NCBI GenBank assembly: GCA_934394985.1
Contig: CAKRRF010000068.1
Span: 1 to 7,549, forward strand
Source: an uncultured Marvinbryantia sp.
GTDB taxonomy: Bacteria > Bacillota > Clostridia > Lachnospirales > Lachnospiraceae
Direction: 5' to 3'
DNA: 7,549 nucleotides
Shown: one piece after another, positions 1 through 6,113 of the stretch
Numbering within the stretch: the first letter of the stretch is position 1
Layout: each line of letters opens with the position of its first letter
Notes under the pieces: generated by a model
The model's input: the letters and a program-made list of their open reading frames with translations, nothing else
Databases searched by the model: none
What the model was told of the DNA's origin: nothing
Made by a program: the position numbers and the translations under genes

Positions 1-124
1 CACTAATTATATTTTCTGAGCATAGTTACTTTTTGCGAAAATCTCAGATAACTCCGGAAAGAAAACAAAGAAAAAAAATATTTTTTAACTCCATTTGCAC
101 TCCACTGGAACATCCAGACAGCCC

Positions 125-150
125 GCAAAGCCTTTATTTATGGGCTTTTT
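125..150 (+). terminator. Small hairpin beyond guaA, possible terminator
   Basis: AAAGCC (127-132) and GGCTTT (143-148) form a perfect 6-bp stem around a 10-base A/T-rich loop. Read on the plus strand, the 3' arm runs into TTT, which suits termination of a plus-strand gene lying left of the window. Read on the minus strand, as guaA is transcribed, the stem is followed by GCGGGC rather than a T run, so it would be a poor intrinsic terminator for guaA. It lies about 15 bases past the guaA stop codon. The rest of 1-164 holds nothing I can assign. Confidence 0.35.
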
Positions 151-164
151 CGCAATTTAGTCCG

Positions 165-1709
165 CTACTCGAATTCTATTGTACCAGGTGGTTTACTTGT
201 CAGATCATAAAATACTCTATTTACACCTTTGACTTCATTGATGATTCTGCTCATAACAGTCTGCAGCACTTCCCATGGGATCTCTGCTGCTTCTGCAGTC
301 ATGAAATCGATCGTCTTTACTGCACGAAGTGCTACTGCATAATCGTAGGTTCTTTCATCACCCATAACGCCAACCGAACGCATATTGGTCAGGGCTGCAA
401 AATATTGATTGATATCCTGATCCAGTCCTGCTTTTGCGATTTCTTCACGATAGATATAGTCTGCATCCTGTACGATGCGTACTTTTTCTGCGGTAATCTC
501 ACCGATAATGCGAATGCCAAGTCCAGGACCCGGGAATGGCTGCCGAAATACCAGTTCACGCGGAATACCAAGTTCCAGCCCCGCTTTACGGACTTCGTCT
601 TTGAACAGGTCACGAAGTGGTTCAATGATTTCTTTGAAATCTACGAAATCCGGCAGTCCTCCCACGTTGTGGTGAGACTTGATCACAGCAGATTCTCCGC
701 CGAGACCACTTTCTACTACGTCAGGATAAATGGTTCCCTGTGCAAGGAAGTCCACTGCACCGATTTTTTTGGCTTCTTCTTCAAATACACGAATAAATTC
801 TTCACCGATAATCTTGCGTTTCTCTTCCGGTTCAACTGCCCCTGCCAGTTTTTCGTAATATCGTTCCTGAGCATTGACACGAATAAAGTTCAAATCAAAC
901 TGTCCTTCCGGTCCGAACACTTTTTCTACTTCATCGCCTTCATTTTTTCTTAACAGACCATGATCCACAAATACACAGGTCAGCTGTTTTCCAATCGCTC
1001 TGGAAAGAAGTCCTGCTGCCACTGATGAATCAACGCCGCCAGATAAAGCAAGAAGTACCTTGCCATTTCCTACTTTCTCACGAATAGCACGGATAGAACT
1101 TTCTACAAAAGAATCCATTCTCCAGTCTCCGGCGCAACCGCATACACCGCGTACAAAGTTGTACAGCATCTTTGTTCCCTCCTGAGTATGAAGCACTTCC
1201 GGATGGAACTGAATTGCATAAAGATTCTTTTCTGTATTTTCGGCTGCGGCAACCGGACAATCTGCAGTATGTGCAGTGATCTTAAAGCCTGGCGCAATTT
1301 TAGAAATATAATCAAAATGGCTCATCCAGCAAATTGTAGACGGAGATACATTACCGAACAGAGGAGATGTCGTATCTACAAGAACCTCTGTTTTTCCATA
1401 TTCACGTACTTCTGCACGTTCTACTTTTCCGCCCAGAATATGCTGCATCAGCTGTGCACCATAACATAATCCCAGCACCGGGATGCCAAGCTCAAACAGT
1501 TCCTTTGTATACGTAGGAGAATCCGGCTCGTAGCAGCTGTTTGGGCCGCCAGTTAGAATAATTCCCTTTGGATTCATGGCTTTGATTTTTTCGATGTCTG
1601 TCTTGTAAGAATAAATCTCACAATACACATTACATTCACGTACTCTTCTGGCAACCAGCTGATTATACTGCCCGCCAAAATCCAATACAATGACATTTTC
1701 TCTCTGCAA
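165..1709 (-). CDS. guaA: GMP synthase (glutamine-hydrolysing)
   Basis: Converts XMP to GMP using ATP and glutamine, the last step of de novo guanine nucleotide synthesis; cytosolic. The 514-residue product has the complete two-part architecture. An N-terminal class I glutamine amidotransferase carries the nucleophile in GLCYG (Cys82) and the His169/Glu171 pair in FHPEV. The ATP pyrophosphatase domain follows, with the P-loop SGGVDSS (223-229). The C-terminal dimerisation region (from about residue 390, [12 protein letters not shown]) ends KPPGTIEFE. The length matches the family (roughly 510-525). I place the start at a TTG (1709-1707), six bases after AGGAGGG. The in-frame ATG 28 codons upstream lies between the -35 and -10 boxes of the promoter, so it cannot be used by that transcript, and the extra residues do not resemble GuaA. 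The gene appears monocistronic in this window. No frameshift or missing catalytic residue was seen. Confidence 0.97.
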   Translation of the reverse strand: MQRENVIVLDFGGQYNQLVARRVRECNVYCEIYSYKTDIEKIKAMNPKGIILTGGPNSCYEPDSPTYTKELFELGIPVLGLCYGAQLMQHILGGKVERAEVREYGKTEVLVDTTSPLFGNVSPSTICWMSHFDYISKIAPGFKITAHTADCPVAAAENTEKNLYAIQFHPEVLHTQEGTKMLYNFVRGVCGCAGDWRMDSFVESSIRAIREKVGNGKVLLALSGGVDSSVAAGLLSRAIGKQLTCVFVDHGLLRKNEGDEVEKVFGPEGQFDLNFIRVNAQERYYEKLAGAVEPEEKRKIIGEEFIRVFEEEAKKIGAVDFLAQGTIYPDVVESGLGGESAVIKSHHNVGGLPDFVDFKEIIEPLRDLFKDEVRKAGLELGIPRELVFRQPFPGPGLGIRIIGEITAEKVRIVQDADYIYREEIAKAGLDQDINQYFAALTNMRSVGVMGDERTYDYAVALRAVKTIDFMTAEAAEIPWEVLQTVMSRIINEVKGVNRVFYDLTSKPPGTIEFE

Positions 1710-1715
1710 AATATT

Positions 1716-1722
1716 CCCTCCT
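1716..1722 (-). promoter_or_regulatory. Ribosome binding site fixing the guaA TTG start
   Basis: AGGAGGG on the minus strand lies six bases before the TTG at 1709-1707. The upstream ATG at 1793 has no comparable site. This decides the start of guaA. Confidence 0.85.
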
Positions 1723-1778
1723 GTTCTTTGTACTGTCTTTCGACAAAATCCGTGTTCTTTCTTTAAAAAATATTTTTT

Positions 1779-1807
1779 ATTATAAAATAGCATGTTATTT
1801 TTGACAA
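1779..1807 (-). promoter_or_regulatory. Sigma-A-type promoter of guaA
   Basis: On the minus strand TTGTCA (1807-1802) is separated by exactly 17 bases from a perfect TATAAT (1784-1779). Transcription should start near 1772, giving a leader of about 63 bases. The leader contains a short TGTC-GAAA-GACA hairpin (1734-1745) and the AGGAGGG site. It is too short for a purine riboswitch, and I see none of the conserved purine-aptamer elements. The assignment rests on sequence and spacing only. Confidence 0.75.
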
Positions 1808-1840
1808 TGCCAATTTTTCACAATTCTGACCTCTCTAGCC

Positions 1841-1869
1841 TTGATAAATTATAAAATCTGTAATATGAT
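1841..1869 (+). promoter_or_regulatory. Sigma-A-type promoter of the first MATE gene
   Basis: TTGATA (1841-1846), a 17-base spacer and TATGAT (1864-1869) make a good plus-strand promoter, with a predicted start near 1876. It is back-to-back with the guaA promoter; the two -35 boxes are about 33 bases apart. The leader to the ATG at 1964 is about 88 bases and contains the inverted and direct repeats described separately. Confidence 0.65.
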
Positions 1870-1880
1870 CAACTTAAACG

Positions 1881-1937
1881 TACCTAAAATTGAAAAATTT
1901 GTTTCATAACCAAAAGATCATTTAGGTATTGAAAAAT
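1881..1937 (+). repeat. Inverted plus direct repeat in the MATE-1 leader
   Basis: TACCTAAA (1881-1888) and TTTAGGTA (1921-1928) are perfect 8-base inverted repeats separated by 32 bases. Each arm is followed at once by ATTGAAAAAT (1889-1898 and 1928-1937), a perfect 10-base direct repeat with a 39-base period. Inside the loop TTTGTT and AACCAAA can pair around TCAT with one bulge, so the RNA could fold into a longer stem-loop. No T run follows, so it is not an intrinsic terminator. It starts about five bases after the predicted transcription start. It could be a repressor or activator site read as DNA, or an RNA leader structure. Function is inferred. Confidence 0.5.
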
Positions 1938-1963
1938 ATAAATTGGAAAGAATATTAACAGCT

Positions 1964-3352
1964 ATGAAAGAAAGTCTCAGAATGACAGAGGGAAGTATCT
2001 CTCGAAAAATTATTTTGTTTGCCATTCCGTTATTTTTAGGAAATCTGTTTCAACAGCTATATAATACCGCAGATTCCCTGATCGTCGGAAATTTTCTCGG
2101 AAGTAATGCACTGGCGGCAGTGAGTTCTTCCGGAAATCTGATTTTTTTGATGGTAGGTTTTATCAATGGAATTTCAATGGGCGCCGGTGTCGTGATTGCC
2201 AGATATTACGGAGCAAAACAGCGCGATTTTCTCCAAAAGGCGATCCATACAACGGTGGCATTTGGTTTCGTATCCGGCATATGTTTGACAATTTTAGGAA
2301 TGTTTCTTGCGCCCAAAATATTAATACTAATGGGAACACCTGATGAAGTACTGCCAGAATCAATCATGTACTTCCGCACCTATTTTGCCGGTTCCATCGG
2401 TGTTGTTATGTATAATATCTTTGTCGGCATCCTGCAGTCAGTGGGGGACAGTCGTCACCCTCTTATTTATTTGATCATTTCTTCCTGTATTAATGTGGTG
2501 CTGGATATTTTCTTTATCGCCGGTCTTAATATGGGTGTTGGCTCAGCGGCTTTTGCCACTGCTATTTCGCAATTTGTGAGCGCAATCCTTTGTCTAATTC
2601 ACTTGATGCGAATAAAAGAAGAATACAGACTGGAAATTAGAAAAATTCGATTTGACAGAGGCATGTTGAAGCAAATCATCCAGAATGGTGTACCGTCCGG
2701 TTTTCAGAATTCCGTAATTTCTATCGCAAATGTATTTGTACAGTCCAATATCAATGCCTTTGGAAAACTGGCAATGGCAGGCTGTGGATCTTATTCTAAA
2801 ATCGAGGGATTTGCTTTTTTACCGGTCACATGTTTTATGATGGCGCTGACCACTTTTGTGAGTCAGAATCTTGGTGCAAAACAGTATGACCGGGCAAAAA
2901 AAGGAGCGAGATTTGGCGTTCTGTGCTCAGTTCTCATTGCAGAAGTGATCGGTGTGATGATTTATACAACGGCACCAACGTTGATTTCCGCATTTAACAG
3001 AGATCCGGGCGTGGTACATTATGGTGTGATGCAGGCAAGAACCATTTCCTTATTCTACTGCCTGTTAGCATTTTCTCATTGTATCGCAGCAGTTCTCCGC
3101 GGATCTGGTCATGCAGCAGTTCCAATGTTTGTTATGCTCTGCGACTGGTGCCTGTTCCGGGTAAGCTATATTGCTGTAGCCGTCCGGATTATTCCGGATA
3201 TTCGCGTGATCTTCTGGGCATACCCACTGACCTGGAGCATCAGTTCTGTCATCTTTCTGTATATGTTTTTAGGTGGAAAATGGGTATACGGATTTGAAAA
3301 AAACACCAAAGAAAAGGCCGATGTGCAATGTGATAATATCACGGAAACCTAA
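1964..3352 (+). CDS. MATE family multidrug/metabolite exporter (MATE-1)
   Basis: Predicted cytoplasmic-membrane exporter coupled to Na+ or H+ entry. The 462-residue product has about twelve hydrophobic segments in two related halves, as expected for MATE proteins (about 440-470). The halves echo each other: YYGAKQ (81-86) and QNLGAKQ (301-307) end equivalent loops, and LQSVGDSRHPL (157-167) mirrors LRGSGHAAVPM (378-388). The first segment carries the typical FQQLYNTADSLIVGNFLG with an acidic Asp37. The substrate cannot be told; family members export cationic drugs, dyes or metabolites. The start is uncertain. An in-frame TTG (1943), ATG (1964) and ATG (1982) are all possible, and none has a strong ribosome site. 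I chose 1964, with GGAAAG at 1945-1950 rather far upstream; 1982 (MTEGSISRK) also fits the family. Thioredoxin follows after 49 bases and may share its transcript. Confidence 0.9.
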   Translation: MKESLRMTEGSISRKIILFAIPLFLGNLFQQLYNTADSLIVGNFLGSNALAAVSSSGNLIFLMVGFINGISMGAGVVIARYYGAKQRDFLQKAIHTTVAFGFVSGICLTILGMFLAPKILILMGTPDEVLPESIMYFRTYFAGSIGVVMYNIFVGILQSVGDSRHPLIYLIISSCINVVLDIFFIAGLNMGVGSAAFATAISQFVSAILCLIHLMRIKEEYRLEIRKIRFDRGMLKQIIQNGVPSGFQNSVISIANVFVQSNINAFGKLAMAGCGSYSKIEGFAFLPVTCFMMALTTFVSQNLGAKQYDRAKKGARFGVLCSVLIAEVIGVMIYTTAPTLISAFNRDPGVVHYGVMQARTISLFYCLLAFSHCIAAVLRGSGHAAVPMFVMLCDWCLFRVSYIAVAVRIIPDIRVIFWAYPLTWSISSVIFLYMFLGGKWVYGFEKNTKEKADVQCDNITET

Positions 3353-3385
3353 ACCAGAATCTGATATATTATACTTACCAAATGA

Positions 3386-3393
3386 AAAGGAGG
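3386..3393 (+). promoter_or_regulatory. Ribosome binding site of the thioredoxin gene
   Basis: AAAGGAGG lies eight bases before the ATG at 3402. It rules out the longer reading from 3273, whose extra residues come from out-of-frame translation of the MATE-1 tail. Confidence 0.85.
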
Positions 3394-3401
3394 ACAAGAA
3401 C

Positions 3402-3710
3402 ATGTCAGTAATGCATATTAATAAACATAATTTTCAAAAAGAAGTGATGGAGTCTGACAGCACGATATTGTTGGATTTCTGGGCACCATGGTGTATGCCA
3501 TGCCGTATGGTCGGTCCTGTTCTGGATGAGATAGCAGAAGAACGCTCCGATATTAAAATAGGAAAAATCAATGTAGACGAGGAGCCTGAACTGGCTGGAC
3601 AGTTCCAGGTTATGAGCATTCCTACACTGCTTGTCATAAAAGATGGACAGATTGTTGACCGTTCTGTCGGTGCAAAGCCAAAAAACGCCATACTCTCCAT
3701 GATAGGATAA
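3402..3710 (+). CDS. Thioredoxin with a CMPC active site
   Basis: Small cytosolic thiol-disulfide oxidoreductase of 102 residues, a normal thioredoxin length. It covers the whole fold: the DFWAPWC strand-helix junction with buried Asp25, redox cysteines Cys31 and Cys34, KINVDEEPEL (55-64), and the cis-proline loop SIPT (Pro74). The active site is WCMPC instead of the classic WCGPC; the Gly-to-Met change lies between the cysteines, where residues tune redox potential and partner choice. Otherwise it looks fully functional. No signal peptide or lipobox is visible, so it should act in the cytoplasm, presumably recycled by thioredoxin reductase, which is not in the window. It follows MATE-1 by 49 bases; a TATACT (3370-3375) could be a -10 box but has no good -35 partner, so co-transcription from the MATE-1 promoter is the simpler reading. 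A strong terminator follows. I give no symbol because Clostridia carry several trxA-like paralogues. Confidence 0.93.
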   Translation: MSVMHINKHNFQKEVMESDSTILLDFWAPWCMPCRMVGPVLDEIAEERSDIKIGKINVDEEPELAGQFQVMSIPTLLVIKDGQIVDRSVGAKPKNAILSMIG

Positions 3711-3718
3711 TTTTTCCC

Positions 3719-3760
3719 AATGCAGCGATTTCATGCATACATGAAATCACTGCATTTTTT
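3719..3760 (+). terminator. Strong intrinsic terminator after thioredoxin
   Basis: AATGCAG (3719-3725) pairs with CTGCATT (3750-3756) and GATTTCATG (3727-3735) with CATGAAATC (3740-3748), with one C/A mismatch between the blocks and a CATA loop. TTTT follows (3757-3760). It begins nine bases after the thioredoxin stop. On the minus strand the stem is followed by GGGAAAAATT, not a T run, so it is a weaker stop for the converging prepilin gene, whose stop codon (3770-3768) is only eight bases away. Confidence 0.9.
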
Positions 3761-3767
3761 ATGTATA

Positions 3768-4148
3768 CTATTCCAAACTTAATGCACACTGTGGATGCCC
3801 GTCATTACACTGATACACTATGGAATACCCTTTTCCGTCTGTAAAACTAACCGCACATGTTCCGGTTTTCATCGGTATCTTTTCCCCATTTAATAACGTT
3901 ATGGAATGCCAGTCATATTGGGGATTTGTGTGCCAGTCAACCGGAATACGAGAATTCACAGTGCCGGCAGTCATATAATCTGCCTGTATTTCTGCATAAT
4001 ACGCTCTCACATTCGCCCAGTCAGCTGCTACTTTTGCCTTATGAATCTGTGACGTAAACACCGGTATGGAAATTGCAACTAATATTCCAATAATGGCAAC
4101 AACAATCAATAATTCCGCAATCGTAAATCCTTTTTTCTTCCTCTCCAT
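3768..4148 (-). CDS. Orphan type IV prepilin-like protein
   Basis: The 126-residue protein begins with a class III (prepilin) signal: MERKKKG, a cleavage point after Gly7, then Phe+1 and Glu+5 in FTIAELLIVV, followed by the hydrophobic helix to about residue 32. This is what a prepilin peptidase (PilD-type) recognises, cutting before Phe8 and leaving a 119-residue mature form. After the helix come a charged amphipathic stretch (QIHKAKVAADWANVRAYY) and a small domain with three cysteines (98, 114, 121), two of which may form a disulfide outside the cell. It resembles the pilin or pseudopilin-like proteins common in Lachnospiraceae. No assembly ATPase, platform protein or peptidase is nearby. 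GAAAGGG lies ten bases before the ATG. It follows MATE-2 by 28 bases on the same strand with no terminator between, so read-through is likely. Major pilin, minor pilin or competence-type pseudopilin cannot be told apart here. Confidence 0.88.
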   Translation of the reverse strand: MERKKKGFTIAELLIVVAIIGILVAISIPVFTSQIHKAKVAADWANVRAYYAEIQADYMTAGTVNSRIPVDWHTNPQYDWHSITLLNGEKIPMKTGTCAVSFTDGKGYSIVYQCNDGHPQCALSLE

Positions 4149-4176
4149 GCCAAATGTTCCCTTTCAAAAATTATTC

Positions 4177-5538
4177 TCACACTATCATCTGCTCCCATTT
4201 TCCCTTTCGATATCGGATCACATAGCAGACTGCCCGGAATGCCCAGTCAATGGTCATTGCTACCCAGATGCCAAATACTCCCATATGAAGCCATTCACCC
4301 AATACATAGCTAAATGCTATACGGAAAATCCACATGGATGCAATTGCAATCCACATGGTTGCCTTCACATCATTTGCTGCACGCAGCGTATTCGGAATGG
4401 AGAAGGACAATGGCCAGATCAGTATTGCACAAAGATCATGGTAAATGATAATCTGTCTGGTCATTTCTGAAGTAACATCGGACAGATTATATATTTTTAA
4501 AATAAATGGCAGCATCAGATATAAGCCTATGCTTACTCCTATCATACAGAGATAGACCAGCTTCAACAGTTTCACAGTATAATAGCGCACCTGATCATAT
4601 CTTCTTGCGCCTACACACTGCGCAGATACAGTCAAAATAGCAAAGTTAATTGCCATACCAGGCAAAATCTGAAACATGGCAATGGTATTGGATACCGCAT
4701 TTGCTGCGATAGATGCCGTACCAAATGTGGATACCAGACTGAGCACCAGAATCTTTCCCAATTGAAACATTCCATTCTCCAGCCCGTTTGGCACTCCCAC
4801 ATGAAGAATCTTGCGAATCAGATAACCGTCAAAATGCCATTGTAGTTTTTCTGACATATGTACCGGCTGATTCTGTCTGCGCAGCAAGACAATCATGATC
4901 ACTGCCGCAATCATCCTGGAAATCAATGTTGGAATTGCCGCCCCCGCCACTCCCATTTTCATACCATAAATCAGAACTGCGTTTCCGGTAATATTCACTG
5001 CATTCATAATCAGGGATGTTATCATGGCGATTTTGGAATTGCCGACCGCGCGAAAAATCGCCGCACCGCCATTATATAAAGCAATAAACGGAATGGATGC
5101 CGCTACGATCAGCAAATAAATCCTGGCATTTGCCATCACGTCCGCTTCTATTTTTCCAAACACTTTTCCGAGAATCAGATTCTGGCACAGGTATACGCAT
5201 GCCATAATCACCAGCGACGATACCAGAATAAACAAAATCAGCTGATCTGTCGCTTTACTTGCTTTTTCCTGATTTTTCTGCCCGATAAAATGACCTGCCG
5301 CCACTGCGCCACCGGTGGCCAGCGCTGCAAAAATATTGATCAGGAGCACCATCACCGTATCTACCAGTGACACTCCTGACACAGCAGCTTCTCCGACACT
5401 TGCCACCATCAGGCTGTCTGCCATACCTACCATCACAGTAAGAAGCTGTTCTATGACCAACGGAAAAATCAGTTTCTTCAATTGCCGGTTCGAAAACAGC
5501 AGTTCCGATTCCGGAATGATTGTTTTGTTCCCCTTCAT
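4177..5538 (-). CDS. MATE family multidrug/metabolite exporter (MATE-2)
   Basis: Second predicted cation-coupled membrane exporter, 453 residues with about twelve hydrophobic segments. MATE hallmarks are Asp41 in the first segment (VGMADSLMVASVG), the paired loop ends GHFIGQKNQEKA (82-93) and AQCVGARRYDQV (306-317), FRAVGNSK (162-169) mirrored by LRAANDVK (385-392), and a GIWVAMTIDWAFR ending (423-435). It differs throughout from MATE-1, so the pair is not a recent duplication and probably belongs to a different MATE subgroup. I start at the ATG at 5538, five bases after AGAGGGG (5550-5544). In-frame ATGs further upstream (for example 5565) have no ribosome site, and the longest reading would run back into the glycosylase gene. 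It has its own promoter with an operator-like palindrome and probably carries the prepilin gene on its transcript. Substrate unknown. Confidence 0.93.
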   Translation of the reverse strand: MKGNKTIIPESELLFSNRQLKKLIFPLVIEQLLTVMVGMADSLMVASVGEAAVSGVSLVDTVMVLLINIFAALATGGAVAAGHFIGQKNQEKASKATDQLILFILVSSLVIMACVYLCQNLILGKVFGKIEADVMANARIYLLIVAASIPFIALYNGGAAIFRAVGNSKIAMITSLIMNAVNITGNAVLIYGMKMGVAGAAIPTLISRMIAAVIMIVLLRRQNQPVHMSEKLQWHFDGYLIRKILHVGVPNGLENGMFQLGKILVLSLVSTFGTASIAANAVSNTIAMFQILPGMAINFAILTVSAQCVGARRYDQVRYYTVKLLKLVYLCMIGVSIGLYLMLPFILKIYNLSDVTSEMTRQIIIYHDLCAILIWPLSFSIPNTLRAANDVKATMWIAIASMWIFRIAFSYVLGEWLHMGVFGIWVAMTIDWAFRAVCYVIRYRKGKWEQMIV

Positions 5539-5569
5539 ACTTTCCCCTCTTTCCTGTTTTTCCATAAGA

Positions 5570-5606
5570 TAAGACCAGTATAGTACGATACCGGTCTTAC
5601 TGTCTA
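5570..5606 (-). promoter_or_regulatory. MATE-2 promoter overlapped by a 30-bp palindrome
   Basis: On the minus strand TAGACA (5606-5601), an 18-base spacer and TATACT (5582-5577) form a reasonable sigma-A promoter, with transcription starting near 5570. Bases 5570-5599 form a dyad with no central gap: the outer seven bases (TAAGACC / GGTCTTA) are perfect, and 13 of 15 positions per half are symmetric. The dyad covers the spacer, the -10 box and the start point, the classic position for a repressor operator. Followed by TCTTATGG rather than a T run, it is a poor terminator for the glycosylase gene upstream. The -35 box touches the glycosylase stop codon. The regulator is not in the window. Confidence 0.6.
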
Positions 5607-6110
5607 TCACTTTATAAATTTTGTAATCTGGCTCCATTCTCCCACCAGTCGTTCGATCTGCCATGCAGCATTAGCGGGACTGGTGGATGGCAGTTTGATC
5701 ATCTCATACTGAATTCTGGAAAACAGATATTTTTGATACAATGCGTATGCCTTCCCGCCGTTTCCATAAATCTGCTGAATTGGTGCATTCTGTAAAATCT
5801 GGTCCAGATCTGCCGGCACAACATTTTTTATGGAACTGTCACTGGAACCAATAATGTCACACTCCGCTATCACATCCCAGACTGCTATATGATGTTTCAG
5901 CAGAAACGTTCTCTTTTCATCTATTGTTTCCGGGACTGCTGAGACATCACATACTTTTGCCAGTACTTTCCAGAATCTGTTCTGAGGATGTCCATAATAG
6001 AAATTCTGCTCCCTGGACTTTACAGACGGAAGCGTCCCCAAAATCAACACTCTGGAAGATGCATCAAAAACCGGTTCAAATTCATGTTTTACATGCATAT
6101 ATTCTGTCAT
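5607..6110 (-). CDS. DNA-deoxyinosine (hypoxanthine) glycosylase, UDG superfamily
   Basis: Predicted base-excision repair enzyme that removes hypoxanthine, the product of adenine deamination, from DNA. The 167-residue protein is one UDG-fold domain of usual size. The first motif is GTLPSVKSR (25-33), followed by NFYYGHPQNRFWKVL (36-50), whose Asn44 is the probable counterpart of the asparagine I recall as catalytic in family 6 hypoxanthine glycosylases. The C-terminal DNA-binding loop is LPSTSPAN (140-147), which distinguishes this group from MUG (NPSGLN-like) and classical UNG (HPSPLS-like). Uracil activity cannot be excluded from sequence alone. The ATG lies three bases after the NSS transporter stop. 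The only ribosome site is a weak GGGA inside the last transporter codons, so translation is probably coupled to the transporter. The next in-frame ATG (6098) has no ribosome site. Confidence 0.87.
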   Translation of the reverse strand: MTEYMHVKHEFEPVFDASSRVLILGTLPSVKSREQNFYYGHPQNRFWKVLAKVCDVSAVPETIDEKRTFLLKHHIAVWDVIAECDIIGSSDSSIKNVVPADLDQILQNAPIQQIYGNGGKAYALYQKYLFSRIQYEMIKLPSTSPANAAWQIERLVGEWSQITKFIK

Positions 6111-6113
6111 ATT

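Noticed and set aside
33..953. 306-codon plus-strand open frame
   Set aside because: It lies antisense to guaA, its product is rich in Phe, Cys and Tyr with no recognisable domain, and it has no ribosome site. The guaA reading is unambiguous.
1801..1829. Perfect TTGACA on the plus strand as a -35 box
   Set aside because: There is no -10-like hexamer at 16-18 bases downstream. It overlaps the minus-strand -35 of guaA, and the 1841-1869 promoter is better.
1710..1942. Purine (guanine/xanthine) riboswitch upstream of guaA
   Set aside because: The predicted guaA leader is only about 63 bases and lacks the conserved aptamer elements and a terminator hairpin.
3273..3401. N-terminal extension of thioredoxin
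   Set aside because: The extra residues come from the MATE-1 tail in another frame, and AAAGGAGG places the start at 3402.
5539..5664. N-terminal extension of MATE-2 (42 residues)
   Set aside because: It overlaps the glycosylase gene and the promoter-operator region. The extra residues are not MATE-like, and AGAGGGG marks the ATG at 5538.
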